From positions 1,364,001 to 1,428,000 of the forward strand of contig NZ_JAQNDL010000001.1 of NCBI RefSeq assembly GCF_028368995.1: a stretch of DNA of 64,000 nt. Reading direction: 5' to 3'. The DNA comes from Nannocystis bainbridge. Its GTDB lineage: Bacteria > Myxococcota_A > Polyangia > Nannocystales > Nannocystaceae. Position numbers and translations under genes: made by a program. Under the pieces are notes generated by a model. That model ran no database searches. It saw only the letters and a list, made by a program, of their open reading frames with translations, and was not told the DNA's origin. Shown here one piece after another: positions 1-10,849 of this stretch (position 1 is its first letter; each line of letters begins with the position of its first letter).

Positions 1-320
1 ATCACCACCTGCGTGATCAAGAGCATCTGCCGCCGGTCGACCCAGTCGACCAGCAGCCCCGCCGGCAGCCCGAGGATCAGCATCGGCCCCAGCTGCGCGG
101 CCGCGAGCGCGCCGAGCATCAGCGTCGACGAGGTCTGTTCGGCCATGAGCCACTGGACGCCCACGCCCTCCATCCACGTGCCGATCGACGAGGCCATCGC
201 CCCCAGCCAGACCCGGCGAAAGCCGACGTGGCGCATCACACCGCGCCACCGCAGGCGCGACACGTCGACGTCGACGCCGACGTGCGACGCGCTCGGATCG
301 ACCTGCAGGTGCTGGACCAC
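1..320 (-). CDS. MFS transporter, N-terminal part (cut by window start)
   Basis: This is the first 106 residues of a major facilitator superfamily exporter in the inner membrane. After a short hydrophilic leader (about 28 residues) comes a first membrane helix (WLGAMASSIGTWMEG region), then a second helix and the loop GLLVDWVDRRQML. That loop fits MFS motif A (G-x-L-x-D-x-x-x-R-R). The layout resembles the EntS/DUF894 branch of efflux MFS proteins; the substrate cannot be told. The start is a GTG at 320, chosen because a -10-like box TATGCT ends 6 bases upstream and no in-frame ATG gives a better leader. The rest of the gene lies beyond base 1. Confidence 0.75.
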   Translation of the reverse strand, partial: MVQHLQVDPSASHVGVDVDVSRLRWRGVMRHVGFRRVWLGAMASSIGTWMEGVGVQWLMAEQTSSTLMLGALAAAQLGPMLILGLPAGLLVDWVDRRQMLLITQVV

Positions 321-326
321 GGCGCG

Positions 327-332
327 AGCATA
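327..332 (-). promoter_or_regulatory. -10-like box of the MFS gene
   Basis: On the minus strand TATGCT is followed by 6 bases and then the GTG start, so the mRNA would begin at or next to the start codon. This is one of eight such arrangements in the window. Confidence 0.4.
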
Positions 333-521
333 GCGCGTCGCCCGGGCCCGCGCCGCGGGGTCGCGCCGCATGAAGGTCCGGACATTCTTCACGCGCCCGC
401 GCTGCGCCGCTCACCGCGTCCTCCGCGTCGTGGTCGCCGCCGCGGCGATGTGCCACGCTGTCCCTCCCAGGGTCCCCGGCGCCCGCGAAGCGCGCCGGAC
501 CGCGCAGCGGCTCACGCATTC

Positions 522-615
522 ACATGCCTCTTGCGACATGTCCGCCAGGCCAGCAGCGGCCCCGCTCCCGCCGCGGTATTTTCGATGTCTCTCCGGACAT
601 GTCCTTTCGACCAGC
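522..615. repeat. 14-bp palindromic tandem array, two clusters
   Basis: Units start at 522 and 536 (first cluster) and at 583 and 597 (second cluster), each 14 bp, e.g. ACATGTCCGCCAGG. Both clusters end in CCAGC. The second ends about 37 bases before the ATG of the secreted protein. Confidence 0.75.
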
Positions 616-651
616 TACATGCTTGACCTCCGCCCGCCCGCGCAGCCGCCG

Positions 652-1743
652 ATGACCCGCGCGTTCGCCCTGCTGCCGCTCCTCGCCGCCCTCGCCGCGC
701 TGGCGGCCCCGCGCCCGGCGGGCGCCTGCGACTGCGCCCTGCTCGGCCCGACCTTTCACCCGCCGTACGTGCCCGAGGCGTTCGCCGCCGCCGTCACCAC
801 CACGGAGGAGGTCGCAGGCCTGACCTGCCGCCCGGCCCGGCGTGGCCGCCTCGCGTGCACGTGGAGCGCCCGCTACGTGCTGACCCGCGCCGGCGCGACC
901 GACGTCCCGCTGACCTTCGCCTACCCGACCGGCGCCGACATCGTCGTCCGCCTCGGCGGCGACATCGTCGCCAGCTCGATCGCCGCCCTCGACCCGCGCT
1001 TCGGCGTCGGCCAGCGCGAGCTGTTCGTCACCTGGCCCGCGGGACAGGTGAATGACATCGTCGTCGAGGTCCGGGCCGACCTGCAGATCGGCCCGGCCGC
1101 GTGCGGCTGCGACGCCGGCAGGACCACCAACCGCCGCCGCCACCCGCTCGTCTCGCCGGCCGGGCTGCCCGACTACGCCGTCGACTACCGGCCGCAGCCC
1201 GGGCCCGAGAGCGTGCGCCTCAGCCTCGAGCTGCGCCGCCCGTGGCGCGAGCACCGGCCCGGCCTGTTCCCCGGCGGCGAGGGTCGCCGGATCACCCGCG
1301 ACCTCCGCAAGGATGGCGACGAGCCCATCAAGCTCGCGTTCAAGACCCCGCTCCGCCTCGACCCTGGCGGCCCGATCGCCGGCGTCGGCCTCGGCTTCTC
1401 GCCCGAGGGCCTGCGCCCGCGCCTGCGCCTCGGCTGGGAGCTGGCGTGGCCGCAGATGTGGGTGCACAGCCTCGTGATCGAGACCGACGCCCGCGCCCGC
1501 GTGGCCGTGATCCCGGCGTGGGAGCTGACCTACCCCCGCGTGCCGCACCGGCTCGTGCCCGACAGCGGCGTCGGCGTCGGTGCGCCGATCCAGCTGGCCC
1601 CGCTCGCGCGCCCCGGCGTCCGCGTGTTCGCCCGCCTCGGCTGGCTGTGGTGCCACCTGCTCGGCACGTTCGACGTCTACCCCGCCTTCCGCGGCGCCCC
1701 GCCGGAGCGGCTCGGCTCGCTGATGCTGCAGTTCGGCCTGTGA
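652..1743 (+). CDS. Secreted hypothetical protein
   Basis: 363 residues. The N-terminus is a clear Sec signal peptide: MTRAF, a Leu/Ala core, then a cleavage site near PAGA-CDC (about residue 25). The mature protein has six cysteines, including CDC and CGC pairs, suggesting disulfides in the periplasm or outside the cell. I recognise no domain; the C-terminal part alternates hydrophobic and charged residues as in beta-sheet proteins. ATG 652 was chosen over in-frame ATG 619 and the frame opening at 370 because it directly precedes the signal peptide. A 14-bp repeat array lies just upstream and another follows the stop. Function unknown. Confidence 0.7.
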   Translation: MTRAFALLPLLAALAALAAPRPAGACDCALLGPTFHPPYVPEAFAAAVTTTEEVAGLTCRPARRGRLACTWSARYVLTRAGATDVPLTFAYPTGADIVVRLGGDIVASSIAALDPRFGVGQRELFVTWPAGQVNDIVVEVRADLQIGPAACGCDAGRTTNRRRHPLVSPAGLPDYAVDYRPQPGPESVRLSLELRRPWREHRPGLFPGGEGRRITRDLRKDGDEPIKLAFKTPLRLDPGGPIAGVGLGFSPEGLRPRLRLGWELAWPQMWVHSLVIETDARARVAVIPAWELTYPRVPHRLVPDSGVGVGAPIQLAPLARPGVRVFARLGWLWCHLLGTFDVYPAFRGAPPERLGSLMLQFGL

Positions 1744-1749
1744 CCGCGA

Positions 1750-1818
1750 GGACATGCTCGATGGAGCATGTTCGATGGGACATGTCGCTTCGGACCTGCC
1801 CTTCGGGGCATGTCGTCC
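1750..1818. repeat. 14-bp palindromic tandem array, about five units
   Basis: Units start at 1752, 1766, 1780, 1794 and 1808 with exact 14-bp spacing (for example ACATGTCGCTTCGG). It lies between convergent genes, 9 bases after the stop of the secreted protein, so it could form hairpins at the 3' ends of both transcripts. Confidence 0.85.
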
Positions 1819-1918
1819 GTCGCCGCTCGCGACGACGCCCGTCGCACTCGGGGGAGTGTGACGGGCGCGATCGGGCCGTCAGGCCGCCGTCAGGCGTGGG
1901 CGGGGGGTCGGAATCCGC

Positions 1919-2827
1919 TCACTTGGAGCCGGCGCACTTGGCGTCGGCCTTGGAGATCCAGGTGTCGAGCTCGGCGTCCTTGAGGTCGTACTTCTTGACG
2001 GCCTTGTAGACCTGCTCGACCTGGTACTCGCAGATCAGCATCTTGTCGACCTGGGCCGGCAGGATCTTCTTGCCGAGGTCGACGTAGCAGCCCTTGGCGA
2101 CCTCTTGCAGCTTGGCCTTGGCCCAGTCCGAGGTCAGCTTCTCGAGGTCCTCGACCGCCATGCTGCACTGGAAGGGCACCTCGTTGGTGTTGGCGTCGAG
2201 GTTCTTCTTGGCCTCGTCGAGCGCTTCCTTCGCGCGCTTGCCGGCCTCGACCTCCTTGCACAGGGCGTCGGCCTTGGTCTTCTCCTCGGGCGACACCTTC
2301 TCGGCGGTCGCCTGGAGGTCGAAGCACTTGCTGAGGCCGTCGCCGCCGCTGTCACGGACGCCCTCGAGCTCCTTGATGGCCGCGTCGATCGACTTCTTGA
2401 ACAGGTCGCCGCACAGCTTCTTGACCTCTTCGTCCTTGATGTCGCTGTACTTGCAGGACGACAGGGCGTCTTCCATCTTCTCGCCGGTCTTGAGCGCGCC
2501 CTCGACTTCCTTCTTGATGCGAATGGCCTGCTTCTTGTCGCTCAGCTCCTGCTGGCACTTCTTGTACTCGTCGCAGGCGCTCTTCTTGGCGCACTCGAGG
2601 TCGGCCTTCTCCTCCTCGGGGTCGCGGTCCTTCTTCTCGCGACAGTCCTTCATCACGAGGTCCTTCAGGCCCTCGACGAGCGCCTTCTCCTCGGGCGAGG
2701 CACACTCCACGGCCTTGTTGAAGACCGTCGAGCAGTAGTCGCCGCCGCCGCAGCCGGAGGTGGAGGACATGCCGAGACCGAAGGCCACCAGGCCCGAGGC
2801 GAAAAACATGCGATTGAACGTGTTCAT
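1919..2827 (-). CDS. Charged, Cys-containing lipoprotein
   Basis: 302 residues. A hydrophobic leader ends in TSTSGC, a lipobox-like site with the acylated Cys at residue 26 (the preceding Gly is typical, position -3 is not Leu). The rest is strongly charged, rich in Lys, Glu, Asp and Ala with heptad-like spacing, so largely helical. Regularly placed cysteines (DYC, VECA, DCRE, LECA, ACDEY, KKCQ and further on) suggest paired helices joined by disulfides. I know no family for it. ATG 2827 was chosen because the frame upstream lacks a signal sequence. The codon use is less extreme (more AAG, TTC) than in neighbours. Likely anchored in the periplasm or outer membrane. Confidence 0.65.
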   Translation of the reverse strand: MNTFNRMFFASGLVAFGLGMSSTSGCGGGDYCSTVFNKAVECASPEEKALVEGLKDLVMKDCREKKDRDPEEEKADLECAKKSACDEYKKCQQELSDKKQAIRIKKEVEGALKTGEKMEDALSSCKYSDIKDEEVKKLCGDLFKKSIDAAIKELEGVRDSGGDGLSKCFDLQATAEKVSPEEKTKADALCKEVEAGKRAKEALDEAKKNLDANTNEVPFQCSMAVEDLEKLTSDWAKAKLQEVAKGCYVDLGKKILPAQVDKMLICEYQVEQVYKAVKKYDLKDAELDTWISKADAKCAGSK

Positions 2828-3042
2828 GGAGAGTCCGTGGGGTCTTTCGTGCTGGTTGGGTCCGTGAATTCGCAGTGCGCGGCGGCGAAAGTCCAAACCT
2901 GGGGGGGCGAGATCAATTCGACGTACGGCCTTTGTTCAGGGCGAATTCGCGCTGCGCAAGTACCATATTTGCGCCGCCGAGACAACTCCGGCCCTCCGCC
3001 CCCGAGCCGGCTCACCCTCCCCGGAGGACCGCGTGGATGTCG

Positions 3043-4149
3043 TCAACGGGCGGCCTTGTTCGCCGCCGGCTCGCCTGGCTTCCAGGCCACGTCGTGGCGG
3101 ACGCCGACGTACGACGGGAAGCGCGGCACCCCGCCGTCCGACAGCTCTTGATAGCGGAACGTGACGATCGTGCCGACCAGGGGCGGGTCGTTGCGCTCGG
3201 CGTCCGACAGGCCGGTGCCGAGAGCGAAGCGCGTGCCGTTCCGCAGCTCGACCAGCAGCGCGCCGAGCCGCCCCTTGTGCTTGCCCGTGCCCGGCTGATG
3301 GCCGACCACCCTCGCCTCGTCGTCGTGGAACGACTTGACCTTGAGCAGCGTGTGCGAGCGACCGACCTCGTAGCGCGAGCCGGGCCGGCGCAACATCAGC
3401 CCCTCGCCGCCGAGCGCTTCCACCCGCATAAGCTCACGCTGCAGGTGCTCCGTGCCCGTACAGATCTCGTGCGCGAGCGCGCTGGCGAACCCCGGACGGC
3501 GCCGCTCGAGCTCCGCGTGGTAGTGGCGCATCCGCGCCTCGAAGTCGCCCTCGTGGCCGGGCGCGTCGAACACCAGGAACCGCACCTGCCGCCACGCCTC
3601 GCCGCCGTCCTGGCGCCGCACCACGCTCACCGTGCGCTGGAACGCCTTGCGGTCGAGCCACAGCTCGCCGTCGAGGGTGAACTCCGGCAGCCCCTCCGTG
3701 AACCACGCCGGCGCGTGATAGACGTTGCCGAGCCGCGACACGAACCGCTTGCCGTCCCAGTACGCGCGCACGCCGTCGAGCTTCTCGCTCATCCACCAGC
3801 CGGCCGGGTCGACCTCGGGGTCGTACACGTGCGCCAGCAGCAGCGGCGGCGCCTGCTCGCCGGCCGCCTCGCCGTCGCTCGAGCTGGTCTTCGGGCCAGC
3901 CTTGCTGGCCTTCGGGACAGCCGACCCGGTCGCCCCGCTCGCCCCCGCCGGCGCCCCGATCCGCGCCAGCTCGACCGCCTCGCCGCGCAGCCCCTTGAGG
4001 TGCTTGCACGTGCGCTTGTCGATCGGCCCGCCCACGTTGCGCCACGCCGGGCAGCTGCACGAGAACACCCCGCCGACGTTCTTCAACACGTACGGCTTGG
4101 CGCCGGAGCCCTTCACCTCGACCGAGTCCCCATCTGCAAGATCGGGCAT
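3043..4149 (-). CDS. ATP-dependent DNA ligase with N-terminal SWIM zinc finger
   Basis: 368 residues. It seals DNA nicks with ATP through an enzyme-adenylate. Residues 31-50 hold a SWIM-type zinc motif (C31-x-C33, then C48-K-H50), a fold used for DNA or protein binding. An Ala/Gly/Ser-rich linker follows. The adenylation domain starts near residue 103 with motif I SEKLDGVRAYW (nucleophile K123) and has LDGELWL, EGLMLR (motif IV) and LLKVK (motif V). The C-terminal part is the OB-fold typical of small bacterial ATP ligases. Growth normally depends on NAD-dependent LigA, so this is probably an accessory repair ligase. A single GCATGTCCCATCC repeat-like site overlaps the start. The membrane-protein gene to its right is about 96 bases away on the same strand. 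Confidence 0.88.
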   Translation of the reverse strand: MPDLADGDSVEVKGSGAKPYVLKNVGGVFSCSCPAWRNVGGPIDKRTCKHLKGLRGEAVELARIGAPAGASGATGSAVPKASKAGPKTSSSDGEAAGEQAPPLLLAHVYDPEVDPAGWWMSEKLDGVRAYWDGKRFVSRLGNVYHAPAWFTEGLPEFTLDGELWLDRKAFQRTVSVVRRQDGGEAWRQVRFLVFDAPGHEGDFEARMRHYHAELERRRPGFASALAHEICTGTEHLQRELMRVEALGGEGLMLRRPGSRYEVGRSHTLLKVKSFHDDEARVVGHQPGTGKHKGRLGALLVELRNGTRFALGTGLSDAERNDPPLVGTIVTFRYQELSDGGVPRFPSYVGVRHDVAWKPGEPAANKAAR

Positions 4150-4245
4150 GTCCCATCCTTCGCCTTCGCGGCCGGCCGAGACTACCCGCTCGCGGCGATC
4201 CGCGGCAGATCGCGCCGCGCTCGCGCGCGCGATCGAAATCGAGCG

Positions 4246-5433
4246 CTACGGCGTCAACAGCTCGAGCATCTTCGGCGCCAGCTGATCGCCGCTGAGCAGC
4301 GCGCGCTGCAGCACCAGCACCTGGATCCGCGGCGGCGGGCGGCCGCACACCCGGAACGCTCTGGCCATGATCGCGCGCTCGCCCTGGCGCACCCGCCCGT
4401 CGAGGATGCACGCGATCACCAGCGTGTGCAGGGCCGCCTTCTGCTCGGCGGGCAGGAGCCGGCGCAGGCACTCGATGAAGCGCGGCACGTCGTCGAGCGC
4501 CTCCGCGTCTGTCTCACCGATCCTGTCCTTCAGGTCATCCAGCATCTCGATCAGGTTGGGGTGGAAGTCGCGCGAGCGGACCACCGCGCTGCCGATCGCC
4601 CGCATCAGCGCCTCGCGCAGCCCCGGCGACGGCTCGGGGTGCGGCGCCAGCACGAAGCCCAGCAGCTCGTTGGCCGCCGACGGCCCGATCGCCCGCAGCC
4701 GCGCCTCTCGCAGCGCCCGGCGGCACACCAGCGCGTCCCACAGCGCCGTGATCGGCACGGCGACGAACGGGATCCAGGCCCGCAGCGCCGCGCGGCCGAA
4801 GATCCGCGTCAGCAGCGTGCGCGCGATGAACTTCGTCAGGCTGACCTTGGCCTTGTAGACCAGCGTCGCCATCAAGATCCGCAGGCGCGACGCCTCGCGC
4901 CGCGGATCGATGCCGAACATCGGCCGCGGCGGGTTCGGGATCTCGAGCGCCGCGCGGGCCAGCACCGCGGCGAAGATCTCGTCCTCGTCGTCCACCATGT
5001 CGCCGACGTGACGGACCACGTCCTGCCCGACCTCCTTGGCGCGGAACAGCGGCAGCCCGGCCGCGGCCGCCAGCTGATGCACCGAGTCGATCGCGTTCCA
5101 GTAGATCAGCGACAGCTCGATCACCACCAGCGGCAGCACGGCCAGCAGCGTGAGCACCAGGAACTCGATCCACGCCCACCAGCTCGCGTTGCCCGGATCG
5201 TCGCCGAGCAGCGGCTGCAGGGCGACGTTGGCGACCGCCCCGAGGCCGGCGCAGATGGCCCCGACCAGCCCGGCCCGGCCGACCGCGACGTACTCGATGC
5301 GCCGCAGCTCCCGCCGCTCGTCGGGGTTGAGGAAGTGAATGGCGTCGCGGGAGTCGGGGCGCACCGCCTTGCCCGCGCGGCGCTTGAAGTACCGCACGGC
5401 GAGCGCCTCGACCACGCGCCGCTTCTGCGTCAC
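4246..5433 (-). CDS. Membrane protein, LBF_2804-like
   Basis: 395 residues. Two strong membrane segments lie at about residues 54-76 and 85-112, and a weaker one near 220-240. The N-terminus is basic and cytoplasmic-looking (MTQKRRVVEAL). The C-terminal 110 residues are helical and resemble TerB-type acidic helical domains. The protein reminds me of the uncharacterised LBF_2804 family, recalled by eye and not searched. The GTG start follows a TAGCAT box by 9 bases. Two 14-bp repeat units lie in frame at 4507-4540 within the C-terminal helical part. Function unknown. Confidence 0.6.
   Translation of the reverse strand: MTQKRRVVEALAVRYFKRRAGKAVRPDSRDAIHFLNPDERRELRRIEYVAVGRAGLVGAICAGLGAVANVALQPLLGDDPGNASWWAWIEFLVLTLLAVLPLVVIELSLIYWNAIDSVHQLAAAAGLPLFRAKEVGQDVVRHVGDMVDDEDEIFAAVLARAALEIPNPPRPMFGIDPRREASRLRILMATLVYKAKVSLTKFIARTLLTRIFGRAALRAWIPFVAVPITALWDALVCRRALREARLRAIGPSAANELLGFVLAPHPEPSPGLREALMRAIGSAVVRSRDFHPNLIEMLDDLKDRIGETDAEALDDVPRFIECLRRLLPAEQKAALHTLVIACILDGRVRQGERAIMARAFRVCGRPPPRIQVLVLQRALLSGDQLAPKMLELLTP
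4507..4540. repeat. 14-bp repeat units inside a coding region
   Basis: Units start at 4507 and 4521 (TCCTGTCCTTCAGG), closing with TCATCC as many intergenic arrays do. They are read in frame within the LBF_2804-like gene (DDLKDRIGETDAE region). Confidence 0.5.
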
Positions 5434-5442
5434 AGGCCCGGG

Positions 5443-5448
5443 ATGCTA
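5443..5448 (-). promoter_or_regulatory. -10-like box of the LBF_2804-like gene
   Basis: TAGCAT on the minus strand, preceded by GC, ends 9 bases before the GTG start at 5433. It predicts a very short or absent leader. Confidence 0.4.
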
Positions 5449-5483
5449 GCGCATCCGCGGCGGCCCTGTCGGCGCGCTGGCGC

Positions 5484-7562
5484 TCACGGCAGCGTCAGAT
5501 CGACCTTCTTGGCCAGGATCGTCTTCGCCAGCGAGCGCAGGGCCGCCTCGCGCTCGGTCGCCACGCGCAGGCGCTCGGACAGCACCTCGATGACCGCCAG
5601 GCCGATGTCGCCGCTCTCGCGCACGATCTTGCGGAACCGGTCCGCCCCCAGCATCAGCGCTCGCACCGGCTCGTCGGTGGCGAACACCCCGGCCGTGCGC
5701 GCCGACTGGCTCAACACCGCGACCTCCCCGCACACGTCGCCGGGCTTGAGGCGATTGATGACGGCGCCGTCACGCACCACCTCGACCGTGCCCTCGAGCA
5801 GGATGCAGAGCGCGTCGCCCGGCGCCCCCTGCTCGAACACCGGCTGCAGCGGCGCGAACGCGACCTCGTGGCAGGCCTCCGCGATCGGCAGCAGCGCCGC
5901 CGTCGGCACCGCGTTGAACAGGCTGATCCGGCGCAGGAACATGATGCGGCCGATCAGCGTGCGCAGCCCGGTCGGCGCGCGCGACTCGTCGATCTCCTCC
6001 TCCTCGCCGCCGCACAGCGTGCTGACCACGTTGAGCCACGGGTCGTCGGTCGCCGGCCCGGGCCGCTGCAGGTCCGACGTCGAGATCGGCGACAGCGCGC
6101 GCGAGCGGGTCAGGCGTCGGCCCGCGCGCACGATCCCGCCGAAGCACTTCTGGCTCAGCGTCAGCAGCAGCTCCATCGCCGCCTCGCGGGTCGGCCCCTC
6201 CGTCGGCGTCGACGACGGGTAAAGGCGCATGAACACCCGCCAGTACAGGTCGCCGCCGACGTCGCGCAGGCTGTCGACGTCGCTGTCGCTCTCGAGCCCG
6301 CGCAGGATCAGCTGCGTCGCGTCGCGGTAGACCGCCAGCAGCTCGCGGCGCAGGTCGGCCAGCCGCGGCTCGTCCATCAACGCCGTGCGCAGCTCCTCGC
6401 CCTCGTCGCGCGGGCGGCCGGCCAGCCAGTCGTCGCACTCCTCCTCGAGCGGCCGCAGGCGATCGAGCAGCAGGTGGGCCGCGTCGAGCGAGCGGCGGGC
6501 CAGCTCCGACCGGCGCATGCGCTCGCGCGAGCCCTCGAGGTACGCGTCGAGGTCGGCCAGCAGCTCGACCACCGAGCCGTAGCGGTGCTCGCGGTTCTTG
6601 CTCAGCGCCCGGCGGCAGATGTCCTCGACGCCCGGCGGGATCGGCCGGTTCGGCGCGCGCTTCGACGGCAGCTCGACCTGCTCGACCATCACCCGCATCA
6701 GCACCTCCTTCGCGTTGGCGCCCTGGAAGGGCTGCGTCAGCGTGAGGATCTCGTACAGGATCACCCCCAGCGACCAGATGTCGCTGCGCACGTCGAGGTC
6801 GTGGCCCGCCTTGGTGATCTGCTCCGGCGCCATGTACTCGGGCGTCCCGGCGTGCATGTGCGCCCGCGCCTGCCGGCGCCCCTGCGGCCCCAGCACCTGC
6901 GCCAGGCCCCAGTCGACCAGCACCACCTCGCCATACTCGCCGATCAGCACGTTCTCCGGCTTGAGGTCGCAGTGCAGCACCCCGCGCGCGTGGGCGTAGG
7001 CGACCGCGCGGCACAGCTCGATGAAGCAGCCGAGCAGGCGGTACATGCCGAACGCGTGTGTCGTCGCCGGATCGCCCTCGTGCAGCGCGTCGATGATCTG
7101 CGACAGCGGCCGCCCGGTCAGCCGCTTCATCGTGTAGTAGAGCCCCAGCGTCGGGCTGCAGCCGAGGTCGTAGGCCGGCACGATGTTGGGGTGCTCGAGC
7201 CCGCCGGTGATGATCGCCTCCTCGACGAACGCCTGCACCCGCACCGGGTCGTTGACGTGGTTCGGCGACAGCACCTTGACCGCCACCGTGCGCCGCATGC
7301 TGCGGTCGGCCCCCAGGTAGACCACCCCGCCGCCGCCGCGACCGAGTTGGTCGCCGACGGCGTAGCGGCCGTCACCCGTGCCGTCGATCGGCGGCCCGAG
7401 CTCGTCGAGGCCCGGGCTCACCTGCGGCTCGACCTCGATGTCGCGGAGGTAGCGGACGATCTGCGGCTCGGTCCCGGTCACCGCGGGGCGGAGCTCCGCC
7501 ATGACCGGCTCGTCCTCCTCGTGGTCCGGCTTGTCCCACGGCCATCGCTTCGTCCCGCTCAT
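5484..7562 (-). CDS. Ser/Thr protein kinase with C-terminal cyclic-nucleotide-binding domain
   Basis: 692 residues, no membrane segment. The kinase domain spans about 65-345: glycine loop LGRGGGGVVYLG, VAVKVL (Lys about 96), HCDLKPEN (catalytic Asp about 199), then DWG where most kinases have DFG, and GTPEYMAPEQ. A helical middle part follows, and at about 555-685 a cNMP-binding domain with the loop GDALCILLEGTVEVV and GDVCGEVAVLSQSARTAGV, which fits the phosphate-binding cassette. Kinase activity is therefore likely switched by a cyclic nucleotide. DWG is common in myxobacterial kinases and keeps the metal-binding Asp. ATG 7562 was chosen over an upstream TTG; a TATGCT box lies 11 bases before it. 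Target unknown. Confidence 0.85.
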   Translation of the reverse strand: MSGTKRWPWDKPDHEEDEPVMAELRPAVTGTEPQIVRYLRDIEVEPQVSPGLDELGPPIDGTGDGRYAVGDQLGRGGGGVVYLGADRSMRRTVAVKVLSPNHVNDPVRVQAFVEEAIITGGLEHPNIVPAYDLGCSPTLGLYYTMKRLTGRPLSQIIDALHEGDPATTHAFGMYRLLGCFIELCRAVAYAHARGVLHCDLKPENVLIGEYGEVVLVDWGLAQVLGPQGRRQARAHMHAGTPEYMAPEQITKAGHDLDVRSDIWSLGVILYEILTLTQPFQGANAKEVLMRVMVEQVELPSKRAPNRPIPPGVEDICRRALSKNREHRYGSVVELLADLDAYLEGSRERMRRSELARRSLDAAHLLLDRLRPLEEECDDWLAGRPRDEGEELRTALMDEPRLADLRRELLAVYRDATQLILRGLESDSDVDSLRDVGGDLYWRVFMRLYPSSTPTEGPTREAAMELLLTLSQKCFGGIVRAGRRLTRSRALSPISTSDLQRPGPATDDPWLNVVSTLCGGEEEEIDESRAPTGLRTLIGRIMFLRRISLFNAVPTAALLPIAEACHEVAFAPLQPVFEQGAPGDALCILLEGTVEVVRDGAVINRLKPGDVCGEVAVLSQSARTAGVFATDEPVRALMLGADRFRKIVRESGDIGLAVIEVLSERLRVATEREAALRSLAKTILAKKVDLTLP

Positions 7563-7573
7563 GCGCGGACAGC

Positions 7574-7579
7574 AGCATA
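7574..7579 (-). promoter_or_regulatory. -10-like box of the kinase gene
   Basis: TATGCT preceded by TGT on the minus strand, 11 bases before the ATG at 7562; short-leader arrangement. Confidence 0.3.
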
Positions 7580-7784
7580 ACAAAGGACGCGGGAGCGCGA
7601 TCGCGCCCGCACGTCTGCGGGGTCGCCACCACCACCGGAGCGCGGGTCACTCCATGCGGACCGTCTCGCCTTCGCCGCCGGGTCCGCGACCTCCGCTGCG
7701 CGCGCTGTCGATCCGCCATCGCGGCTCACCGCGCGGCGGCAGATCCAGCACTCACCCCAGCGACGGCGTCAGCGCGCCCGTCGC

Positions 7785-8246
7785 TCACGCCAGGAACGGC
7801 GCCAGCGTGCGGCCCAGCCCCGGGGCGGCGAGGCGCACGTGGGCCTCGGCCGAGTCGCGCAGGCGGTCGTACGTCTTGCGCAGCGGGCCGCTGGCCTTGG
7901 CCGCGCGGCGGTCGGTGACGGTCAGCAGCGCCTGGGCCACGCGAGGCGCCTCTGTGGTCATGTGCGCGGCGAACACCCCGGGCAGCGGCGCGCCGTCGCG
8001 GGCGGCCTGCTCGCGGCTCTCGACGTAGAACGGCTCGAGCGCCGCCCCGAACTCGGGCAGCAGGCGGTCGACGACATCGGACACCATCGACGGGCGGATC
8101 GCCGCGACCAGCTTGTAACCGGCCTTGATGGCCAGGGCCGACAGCCCGGTCTTGCTCTTCACCTCGGCGTCGACCAGCGAGGCGCACGCGCGGACCACCT
8201 GCGGACGAACCTCTTCACGGGTGAAAATCTCGACTAAGGTGGCCAT
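7785..8246 (-). CDS. DUF6918-like protein
   Basis: 153 residues, soluble and helical. The N-terminus (MATLVEIFTREEVRPQVV, then LVDAEVKSKTGLSALAIKAGYK) and the middle (DRLLPEFGAALEPFY) look like the uncharacterised DUF6918 family known from actinobacteria and myxobacteria. That match is from memory. ATG 8246 is used; an in-frame GTG two codons earlier (8252) is the alternative. A weak TAAACC box sits 6 bases before the ATG. It runs divergently from the S9 peptidase. Role unknown. Confidence 0.6.
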   Translation of the reverse strand: MATLVEIFTREEVRPQVVRACASLVDAEVKSKTGLSALAIKAGYKLVAAIRPSMVSDVVDRLLPEFGAALEPFYVESREQAARDGAPLPGVFAAHMTTEAPRVAQALLTVTDRRAAKASGPLRKTYDRLRDSAEAHVRLAAPGLGRTLAPFLA

Positions 8247-8509
8247 GGGCACGGTTTATGGCCGATTTCCCGCGGCCGCGCAAGCCGACCTGCGGCGCGC
8301 GTCCGGCTCGCCGCGAGGCCCGCAAACTCTTCTGCGATCTTCTCCGCGAAGATCCACGCGCTCTTCCCCACGCGCTCTTCCCCACGCGATGGCAAAGCCG
8401 CTGCTTTCCGCACACGACTCCACGAAACTGCCTCGCCTTGCCCGCCGGCGCCACGGCGCCCGGCGCGGCCGGATTCACGGAGGGCGCGAGTGTGCCAAGA
8501 TGCACGCGC

Positions 8510-10845
<2,336 letters not shown>

Positions 10846-10849
<4 letters not shown>

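Larger units (their letters stand above)
321..651. other. Intergenic region between divergent genes, with 14-bp repeats
   Basis: Apart from the -10 box at 327-332 and two clusters of the 14-bp palindromic repeat (522-555 and 583-615), nothing recognisable is present. An open frame runs through it from 370 into the next gene, but it is Arg/Ala/Pro-rich and lies before a clear signal peptide, so I take it as non-coding. Confidence 0.5.

Noticed and set aside
370..651. N-terminal extension of the secreted protein from 370
   Set aside because: It would bury the signal peptide and runs through two repeat clusters.
2875..6222. 1115-residue open frame on the + strand
   Set aside because: It is antisense to the ligase, membrane protein and kinase genes, is Arg/Pro/Ala-rich, and has no family motif; long antisense frames are normal at this G+C content.
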